Source: Brachycybe producta (lineage: Eukaryota; Arthropoda; Diplopoda; Playtdesmida; Andrognathidae). From it: a stretch of 64,000 nucleotides of DNA. A program made the position numbers and the translations under genes. Below the pieces are notes generated by a model. The model ran no database searches, had not been told where the DNA came from, and worked only from the letters and a program-made list of their open reading frames with translations. Numbering within the stretch: the first letter of the stretch is position 1; each line of letters opens with the position of its first letter. The stretch covers positions 6,649,984 through 6,713,983 of the forward strand of contig JAUPFP010000006.1 of the NCBI GenBank assembly GCA_036925085.1, in the 5' to 3' direction. This document shows, in pieces, positions 45,423-53,900 of this stretch.

Positions 45423-45773
45423 CCGTTTAGAATTCGTCCGTTTTTGTAGACACCCTGTAATCAAGTTGTATCGATGAAAGGTTCTCACCTCATGCTTGGG
45501 GGTGGCCGGGAGGTCATTACGACGATGACTCCCTGCCCTCCAAGATGAGAAGAATAGCCCAAAAGTACTACATCGATGGTTAATAGGATAGATCCTAGAA
45601 GAACCATCGATGCAGAACTTTTGGACGTGAGAATCTTTACAAATTGTTAATAGGAGGATGATCGTACATCCTTCTGTATTGTTATAATTTATACATCTTA
45701 TAGATGTTTTCGTTTTCTTGTTAAGTGATAGTTCACTTCTAGGTCCGAGTGTGTCCAAGAGACTTGGACACAC
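45423..45773 (+). promoter_or_regulatory. U3 hairpin series in the 5' LTR
   Basis: Complementary arms in order are: ACGAATTC/GAATTCGT (45423-45430, 45439-45446); GTCAT/ATGAC (45513, 45525); a long imperfect pair with 21-nt arms and two mismatches (45561-45581, 45602-45622); AGGATG/CATCCT (45655, 45667); ACATCT/AGATGT (45693, 45702); AAGTGA/TCACTT (45723, 45733); and an 11-bp perfect hairpin with loop AGA (45749-45759, 45763-45773) just before the TATA box. They continue the hairpin train found upstream of the 3' LTR. Role unknown. Confidence 0.7.
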
Positions 45774-45819
45774 CTGGAGCCTTTGTTATCATAATCAGAT
45801 GTTTATATTGTATTTGGAG

Positions 45820-45825
45820 TATAAA
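45820..45825 (+). promoter_or_regulatory. LTR TATA box
   Basis: TATAAA in the context AGTATAAATACAAG. It is the only TATA-like box with a poly(A) signal at a suitable distance downstream, so transcription probably starts near 45850. The single LTR-LTR difference lies immediately 3' of it. Confidence 0.65.
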
Positions 45826-45836
45826 TACAAGAGGTT

Positions 45837-45923
45837 GTAGATTGAGAGGACAGATCGGACATATCAGGCAGATCGGACAAACCGTCTTTATGCTTAAGAC
45901 CGATGCGATATCTCTCAATCTAC
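45837..45923 (+). promoter_or_regulatory. R-region stem with direct repeats
   Basis: A perfect 12-bp inverted repeat GTAGATTGAGAG (45837-45848) / CTCTCAATCTAC (45912-45923) encloses two copies of CAGATCGGACA. It spans the presumed cap site to just before AATAAA. If R covers it, the structure is present at both RNA ends and could affect poly(A) site use or strand transfer. Confidence 0.6.
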
Positions 45924-45941
45924 AGGACTCTCTGTTTATTG

Positions 45942-45947
45942 AATAAA
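45942..45947 (+). terminator. LTR poly(A) signal
   Basis: AATAAA about 120 bases after the TATA box. The same hexamer at 56574-56579 in the 3' LTR would end the genomic RNA. Confidence 0.7.
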
Positions 45948-46208
45948 AGAGCATTTTCAACATACGAATTCAATGTGTGGACTCAGTCATTTTATGGGAG
46001 TGGGACTTAGAATTATAGCCGCCACGTAGCCGATGTTTCCACCGGACAACGAAGTCTCCAGCAGCCGAGTGTAAGACGACATCTCTACAATATTCTCTAC
46101 CACAGGTCTCCTGAGGTACCGACCCTTGTGTCCCTGGTGGTTAAGTGTGCAACACAGGAGCCAATAGACCGAAAGACTTAATCATCAACATCCATTCGAC
46201 ACTTCTAG

Positions 46209-47900
46209 ATGGCTAGTAGAGATCTCTCTACTAACCCTACGGAAACGGGGATGTTACAAAATGGTGGAGGTGCGGGGTACCTCACTACAGATCCAGTAGA
46301 GAATACCAATGATGTCGGAGTTACACCAGGTGGTAAAGGAAAGAAAGGCAGACCGAAATCGAAGTCGAAGACACGGGAGAAGGACGATACAAACCAAATG
46401 GATGGAGAAGATCCACTTGAAGGTATCCTTCAAAATCTAAGTGCTGAAAGACGGGAGAGACTGATGGCCTGGTTCGAAGCCCAGCAACCATCAGGATCGA
46501 TGTTACTCCGGAGCGGGCGTGGTGTAAGTACAGTTCAGCGTCATACGGTAGTCCGAGAAATGGATACCGGAGTGGAGCCCTCGTCGGCCCACGCTGAATC
46601 TCAGCGTCATACAGTGATTCCTGGATTGGACACTGAAGGGGAGCCCTTGTCGGCCCACGCTGAAAACCTGAGACAGGTTAATGTATTCCAGACGCCGCTC
46701 ATGCTGAAGAAGAGTGGAGGGACCCAGAGAGGTCGCCTACCTGAGACTCCTATTCTACGGAGAGAGAACCCGGACCAGCTAGAGGATGAAAGCCTAACAA
46801 GTGAGGATCCCAGCGTAGAAGAGCTGGAAGGAAATCCAATTTGCAATCGTCATCGGACCTGTGAGGAGCTGGATGGGAAGTACAAGAGTCTTCACCCACT
46901 CCGGAATCTGGAGACCTTCAAAGGATTGACGTCTGTATACACCTTTCTGGAGGACTACGAGAGTATCGCAGATCTGGAGGACTGGAGCAACGTCCACAAG
47001 ACCTACTACCTACGTAAAGCGGTAGAAGGGGACGTAGTACGTTGGTTATCCAATTTCTACAAAGAAAATCGAGGAAAAACCACGTGGGACTTCATTCGAA
47101 GCGAGTTAATTGAAAGATTTGGACGTCGAGACGAGTTAGTGCAACTGAAGCTGAGGCTGGATACCATGCTCCAAAGGAAAGGAGAGGACACCAATCAGTT
47201 TTTGGGTCGCTACCTTGACTTGAGTAGAAAAGTGTTACCGGGGGTAACCGACAAATACCGGATTGTGGAATTTCGGCAGAAACTTCATCCAATTATACGT
47301 AATGCTACACAGAATGCGCCGAATAGCAATCTGAAGCTGTACACGACATATATCAAGGATACCGAGGAAGTTTTGATGGCTGATGGGTTATGGATACCGG
47401 AAGGAACGATGGGTCAACAAACGACGACCCAGGTCTCCAAGGGTCCACAGAAGAATAACCAACGCCAAAATGCCAAACAGACGCAAGCAGTAATGGACGG
47501 AGGACGTTCTTACGCGGTTGTTACTCAAGATCAAGCGGACCCAACGAACAACTCGACTCCATCAAATTCAAATAATCAAGCGCAACAGAAGACCAACCAG
47601 AACTCGAATCAGCAACAAGGTCGAAAATGGAACCAAAGATATCCGCAGAAGAAGAACTACAATGGTCAGCAAACGCAAGATGGAAGTAAAACCCTGAAAG
47701 ATCTCAGTACAGTAGAGTGTTACAACTGTCACGAGAAGGGTCACTTTTCAAGAAACTGCCCAAAGAAAGTAGTTGCGGATGGAACCGTTGGACTTGTTCA
47801 ACATGGAATGGCCACTGGAAAAAATGGCCAGCAGTATTTTGTCGTCAGTGAGAACGGGCAGAAGTTCCTGCGAGAGGAAAACCCGGCTGATTTAAACTAG
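46209..47900 (+). CDS. gag: Gag polyprotein of the LTR retrotransposon
   Basis: Encodes 563 residues forming the capsid and nucleocapsid of the intracellular particle. Residues ~36-55 are a basic GKKGRPKSKSK stretch. A ~23-residue unit (QRHTV...SAHAE) is repeated in tandem around 105-150. Residues ~232-395 match the retrotransposon gag capsid pattern (YLRKAVEGDVVRWL, FIRSELIERFG, LRLDTMLQRKGEDTNQFLGRY). A Q/N-rich linker follows. A single CCHC zinc knuckle lies at C504, C507, H512, C517. The ATG lies inside the 5' LTR, 50 bases before its end; the next in-frame Met (codon 15) is also in the LTR, and one at codon 64 is the first clearly downstream. The frame ends TTA AAC TAG, overlapping the slippery site used to reach pol. 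Confidence 0.93.
   Translation: MASRDLSTNPTETGMLQNGGGAGYLTTDPVENTNDVGVTPGGKGKKGRPKSKSKTREKDDTNQMDGEDPLEGILQNLSAERRERLMAWFEAQQPSGSMLLRSGRGVSTVQRHTVVREMDTGVEPSSAHAESQRHTVIPGLDTEGEPLSAHAENLRQVNVFQTPLMLKKSGGTQRGRLPETPILRRENPDQLEDESLTSEDPSVEELEGNPICNRHRTCEELDGKYKSLHPLRNLETFKGLTSVYTFLEDYESIADLEDWSNVHKTYYLRKAVEGDVVRWLSNFYKENRGKTTWDFIRSELIERFGRRDELVQLKLRLDTMLQRKGEDTNQFLGRYLDLSRKVLPGVTDKYRIVEFRQKLHPIIRNATQNAPNSNLKLYTTYIKDTEEVLMADGLWIPEGTMGQQTTTQVSKGPQKNNQRQNAKQTQAVMDGGRSYAVVTQDQADPTNNSTPSNSNNQAQQKTNQNSNQQQGRKWNQRYPQKKNYNGQQTQDGSKTLKDLSTVECYNCHEKGHFSRNCPKKVVADGTVGLVQHGMATGKNGQQYFVVSENGQKFLREENPADLN
46262..46278 (+). promoter_or_regulatory. Candidate primer-binding site inside gag
   Basis: TGGTGGAGGTGCGGGGT begins three bases after the LTR. 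It starts with TGG, as expected for pairing with a tRNA 3' CCA end. I cannot match the rest confidently to a specific tRNA; the first six bases (TGGTGG) fit several tRNA-Leu 3' ends. It lies in translated gag sequence. Confidence 0.45.
47891..47897 (+). promoter_or_regulatory. -1 ribosomal frameshift slippery heptamer
   Basis: T TTA AAC in the gag frame fits the X XXY YYZ rule exactly, and the UAG gag stop follows at once. Slipping back one base re-pairs both tRNAs as TTT AAA and continues into pol with no further stop. The pol frame has a TGA at 47888-47890, so it can only be entered here. Downstream, GGGG-rich words (47903-47908, 47919-47922) can pair with CCGCCCTTT (47927-47935), giving a possible stimulatory hairpin. 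Confidence 0.85.
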
Positions 47901-50900
47901 AAGGGGTGGCAGTAAAGAGGGGCCTACCGCCCTTTAAGAACGGAAAACCCTCTGGAAAACGACAAAATCGAAACGAAACAGCGATCGCCAATTCCCAAAA
48001 CATTGTGGACAAAGCTTTGTTGGGGGGGAATAGGGGCGTGAGCGAAGCTACCAATGTCACTAAAACTAGACGGAATGCTGGAGCACCGAAGAGACCATGC
48101 GATTTGGACACTCAAGGACTCCCTGAGCAATCGTCGGAGTTGTTAGTCGGCATTTCGAATGTCGCCACAACTAGACCAAAGGCTGGAGCACCGAAGAGAC
48201 CATGTGATTTGGACACTCAAGGACTCCCTGAGCAATCGTCGGAGTTGTTAGTCGGCATTACGAATGGAAAACGACAACGGAATTCACGAAAAAATAAGAA
48301 GCTGCGAAAGGATACTGGTCGAAGGGGAGAAATCATCGAGGAGATATTTCCGGAACCCATCATCTGGTCACCTACGAAAGCTATGGTAGTTTACGCGAAT
48401 AGCTTGGAGGAAGCAAAGAGAATTGTGGAAGCCATGGAAACTGGAGTTAATCAAGACAGAATTGAGGGAGAGACCCAACAGAATTCTGCGGTGCCAGTCG
48501 GAATTGAGGGAAGGACCCAACAGAATTCTGCGGCGTGTATACCGGGGATAAGCAATGTTGCTCAGGAAATCCCTCAAGATGTAACATCCAATGTTATTGC
48601 CTCGGGCAAGGCCGAAACTGATGCTAAGAAATCCAAGAAGGCTATTGTAAACGCAGCTATCGGTAGAGGAGATGATACCAGCAGGATCCCTGCGAACAGC
48701 GAGGTTATTGAATCCGTTGAAGTTGGAAATTTATTGAGGAGTAGGGCTTGTTGTCGAAAGAGTGTCGAAATCACTGTAGACAGCCTACTCACCTCATGCG
48801 AACTCATCGAGGTAGGAGATACTACGCCCGATGAGAGTGTGGCCAAGATTACCATTCAGGTTGACGGCACACCAGTTCGATTTTTGGCGGATAGCGGAAC
48901 TGGGTTCACTATCTTGTCAGGCACAATGGCCAAAGAGTACGGACTTCGATATGGACCAATCCGGAATGCACCTGCATTAGGCGCAGTAGGAGGGGTACCG
49001 ATTAAAGTACTTGGTCAGTTGTGGCCAACGTTCGAGTTGAACGGAAAGCAAGTAACGGCAAGGATGCTCATCATAGATGGAAAACGAGAAGCACTGCTGG
49101 GGAGAGACCTGGGAGCTGCGTTTGATCTCATCATTTCCATGAAGACCTCCAAGATCTACTTCGCTAATGAGATGTTCTACGAAGGAACACGAGAATTGCT
49201 GAAGAAAGGAAGTGCGCGTAGTAGCCTTCCCTGGAATTTCTTCAAAGAGTTAAAAGAGGAGGGATGTGCTCGGAATAGCCATCTAGATAACTCCTATGCC
49301 ATAAAAGCTAGAGAGGAAAGCTGCGTAAAAGCCCAAGGAAGGATTACGTTAAATCCGGGCCAGGCTTTGAACCTCAAAGTAGCTGCAGGGCGGATCATTG
49401 AGGAAAACGAAGTACTCATGATTGAAACGAACGATAGTCTCTTTAATCGAAAAGGCATCGTTGTGGCCAGCAGTGTGCTACAAGGGAATGGGACATCACA
49501 ACTGGAAGTCCAACTCCTAAATACCACACTGGAGTCCGTGGGGATTGGAGACCGCGAGACTATTGGACACTTCGAACTTCTAGAAGAACTAGAAGAAGAG
49601 CAAGCCTGCAAAGTTTCCGAAGAGGAAAACTTTAGAGACATCGGAGAAGCACCCGTTGATTTTGAAAAAGAAATTCAACTTGGTCCTGAACTGACAGATG
49701 ATCAAAGAGAAGAGTTGACGATCCTACTGAAGGAGTTCCAACCGATCTTCGCCTTTTCATCTAAGGACCTGGGAGCTACGAATTTGACCAAACACAAGAT
49801 CGAAACTGGAGATAATCTACCTGTTCGAGACACGTTACGAAGATGCGGGCCTGGGGAACGCATCGTAATTGATGAGACGCTAGAGGAGATGAAGAAATCT
49901 GGGGTTGTAAGGCCATCGAAATCGCCGTATGCATCGCCCATCGTCCTTGTAAAGAAGAAGGATGGCTCCTACCGTTTCTGTGTAGATTATCGGAAGTTGA
50001 ACGCGATTACAAAGGCAGACACTTATCCATTACCGAGGATTGATGACGCATTAGACTCCATGAGAGGAGCATGCTACTTCGCAACGCTGGATATGAAGAG
50101 TGGATACTGGCAGTTCGAGATGGAAGAAAGCGACATCGAGAAGACCGCATTTACATCTCATCGAGGATTGTTCGAGTTCGTAAGAATGCCTTTCGGACTC
50201 CGAAACGCTCCTGCCACTATGCAACGTGCATTGGACATCCTACTCGCCGGGCACAAATGGGAAACGTGCCTTGTCTACCTTGACGACATCGTAGTGTTTG
50301 GAAGAACGTTCGAAGAATTTTTGGAAAGACTGAGAACTATCTTGGACCTGCTGAGGACAGCAAACCTGAAGTTGCATCCAGTGAAATGCTTCTTTGGATT
50401 CCAAGAAGTGAAGTATTTGGGACACCTGATCTCGCCTGATGGAATTCGGCCAGATCCAGATAAGGTTGTCGCCATAAAGAACTTCCCAGTTCCTGACAAT
50501 GTAACCGCAATCAGAAGTTTCCTTGGATTGGCGGGTTATTATCGAAAGCATGTACCTGGATTTGCCAACATAGCGAAGCCAATGTCAGACCTGACGGGTA
50601 AAGATATACCGTTCGAATGGTCAGTTGACTGCGAAAATGCATTCCGCACGCTAAAGAATATGTTGTCGAAATCTCCATTGGTTGCCGTATATGATCCGAA
50701 GGCTGCAATATTTATGCATACTGATGCCTGTGGATACGGAATTGGAGCGATGCTTTACCAGAAGTCAGAGGATAAACGAAGAAAGGAGATCATTGGAAGT
50801 GTCTCCAGAGTTCTAAGGGACGCGGAAAAGAACTACAGTACGACGGATAAAGAGTGCCTAGCAGTAATCTATGGAGTCACCAAGTTCCGGCCGTACCTGT

Positions 50901-53900
50901 TCCAGAAGTCCTTTACAATTGTGACGGATCACCACGCATTATGCTACATGAAGACTGCAGCACGTCTAGAAGGAAGACTTGGTCGCTGGCAGCTGCTAAT
51001 GCAGGAGTACGACTACAAAATCATCTACAAGGAGGGGAAACTTCACGTCGAAGCCGATTGCCTCTCGAGATATCCAGCAGGAGTGCCTGTTAACTGGAAG
51101 GCCATCCCAGAAGCGGAAGACCTAGATGACAGTGTGATCTTTAATGTAACCTTACAATGGGATTGGAAGGTGGAGCAAAAATTGGACCCAGAGATTTTGA
51201 AGATTCGTGAGGAGTTGCGTAACCAACCAGAGTCACCTCTTCATAAGTTGTTTTGCGATTACGACAACAAGTTGTTCGCTTGTGTGTTTCACGGAAGTTC
51301 CGTACCCACACTCGTGAATGTGGTGCCAAAACATCTCATCCCTGAAGTAATGAGATTATGCCATGACGAGCCAGATGCTGGTCATGAAGGACAAACTAAG
51401 ACCTGGAATAGAGCCAGGCAAAGATTTTATTGGAATAACATGAAGCACGACATATTCGAATATGTGCGCTCATGTGAGATTTGTCAATTACACAAGTTGG
51501 GTACGGAGAAACCTGAAGGGTTCCTTCAAGAAATGCCCATTGGAAAGCCTTGTGATTGCTGGGGAATGGATTTCATTGGACCATTAGTACCGTCGGTTGG
51601 AGGAAACAAGCACATCTTGTTGGCAGTCGATTACGCCACTCGATATTGCGTTGCTAAAGCAGTAAAAAGCACAACCGCACTAATCGTAATGAACTTCCTA
51701 GCGAAAGACGTAAAGAAAATCTTCGGGATACCAGAGAAACTCATTTCGGATCGAGGGACGCCGTTTGTTGCGAAGAACACTCAAGAATTCTTGAAAATAA
51801 ACAAGATAGAGCACGAAACAACAACTGCATACCATCCGCAAAGTAATGGTCTCGCCGAAAGGACGAATAAAAGCATTATTCAGACTATGAAAAAGTATCT
51901 GACTCCTGCGAAGAACCAGACTGATTGGGCTACAAAACTGGATGAAGTTTTGGAATCGTACAACTCATCTGTACATTCATCCACGAAGTTTACGCCGTAC
52001 AGACTCATGTTTGGGAGGGAGCCCAGAACTAAAGTAGACACCTTAGTTCCAGAACGACCAGTTATCGTGGATAACGAGGCAGGAAACCTCGTGGACGTTC
52101 GACAACAGGCGGAAGAACGCCAAGAAGAAGAACTAAGAACAGCCAGGGCGAACCTGAAAGCAGCACATGATCGTCGAAAGAAGTACTACGACCAAAGGCA
52201 TAAGAAGCCTTATGAGTACCAAATCGGACAGAAAGTACTTGTACGAGACATGCGAATCAGGCCTGGACAGAACAAGAAGTTCTTAACGAAATGGAGACAG
52301 GGATATACGATTGTGGCGAAAGTATCGGACACCGTATACCGATTGAGTTACGAGAATCGAGCTGGAAGATTAGTGGAGGACTCTGTAAACGTTGCAAACC
52401 TGAGACCACTATATGAGACTTACCAAAAGGACGGACCCAATGTTCCAACGACTGGAGACACCCTGGAGTCCATGGGTAACTCATCGCCAGAAGAATCCGA
52501 ATCGGAACCTGTAAAAGAAAAAGAAATGACAGCGTTTGTCAAGAAGAAAAACTTACCTTCGCGTAAGAAGAGATGTTGTGGACACTGCAGATGCCAAAAT
52601 GCTTGGATCGAATCTTCTGAGGATGAAGAAGAAATTGAGATAATTACGAAAGCAATCCGAAAGCATTCTGACCGTAACGTCGAAATTAGAAGAAAAATGG
52701 CAGAAGACGATAACCAGCAGCGATTCTCATACTTACCTGACGAAGATGCGATGAAATTCACCAGAGAATATGGTAATAAGACGAATTTTACCATGGAAAC
52801 CATTGGATTTGTTAAAGAAATCAGCGAAATTCCTGAAGAAACGATGAAAATCGACGAAAAAGATGTAAATTCGCCGATGGAATTTCAAATGGAGGTGAAA
52901 AACGCGGAAGTTATCGATGGAACGATAAAAATAAACAATAATATCGATGCTAGTGACGCCACAGAGGAAGATGGCATCTCAAATGAGGAAGTAAACAGGG
53001 AGCGGTCAATGACGCTACCCAGCAGGAAAGGAACACGTGGGCGGAGGGATACATTCAGTGAATTGTCAACTAGCCTCGCACCACTATGGATCCGGGTCCT
53101 ATTGTTTATCTTCTTCACGACTGACAGTTGTGCCCATGTGCTATCCACATGTACCGGCACTATTTTTTGGCATCTTTATCATATCCTAGACTTCTTTACC
53201 GTTATCGGCCATTTTTCGAAGCGTTATCGTTTTTATTTGGATTGTTTCACGAAGACATCGAGTAAATTTTCTTTAATCGCGAAAAATATCGGGAGTTTTA
53301 TTTTGTTTGTGCAAAACTTCAACAAAGAGAACAAGGAAAAATCTAAAGATGGATCGAAAGAGGTAAGAAGGAGCCAAGGAAAGCATGTGAATTTCGGGCT
53401 CCGAGATCCAAACACTTGTCCTTTGTCTTTTTCGAAAAGAAGTACGACTATGCAGTCGCCGTTGGAGAATCTCTACGAAGAAGTGGCCACTACCAGGCAG
53501 GGTTGGGGTCACGGTGTCCGTGGGCCCACCTTACAGGGTCGTGCCCACAAAAGAGGACGATATTTTGAACGGCAAAACGAAATCAGACCAAGCTCCATCG
53601 TGCCGATAGAAGGCGGATCCAAACTGATCTTCGATACAGCAGCAGTGGCTCTGGAAAAAGAGATCGAAGATGGATTATGGGACCACGCGATTGTTCCAAG
53701 CTTGACTAAGCAACAAAAGAAGCGGCAGTCGGAAAAGATTCTGCCAGGAGTCATCGGGGCCGGTCAGCCCAACTTCTTTAACGCCATCAGACCCGGAGAG
53801 TTTGCTCCCGGAGGCGCAGAACCAAAGAACTGGGGCAAAGAAGGTGATCCAAACGACACCAGCGAGTGGACCCCTGCGGATTGGGAGCGCCACGGTCGTA

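Larger units (their letters stand above)
45410..46258 (+). repeat. 5' LTR (849 bp)
   Basis: Bounded by TGTAAC and GTTACA. It carries a TATA box (45820-45825), a poly(A) signal (45942-45947) and a train of hairpins in U3. The last 50 bases include the gag ATG (46209). Compared with the 3' LTR at an offset of 10,632, the only difference I find is T at 45826 versus G at 56458. Confidence 0.95.

Noticed and set aside
45420..45963. 117-aa and 74-aa minus-strand frames, repeated at 56052-56595
   Set aside because: They lie inside the LTRs and are duplicated only because the LTRs are. No domain, and there is a functional explanation on the other strand.
53041..53340. A separate env gene
   Set aside because: The hydrophobic patches are in the pol frame, there is no signal peptide, fusion-peptide or furin-like pattern I can defend, and no separate start is evident.
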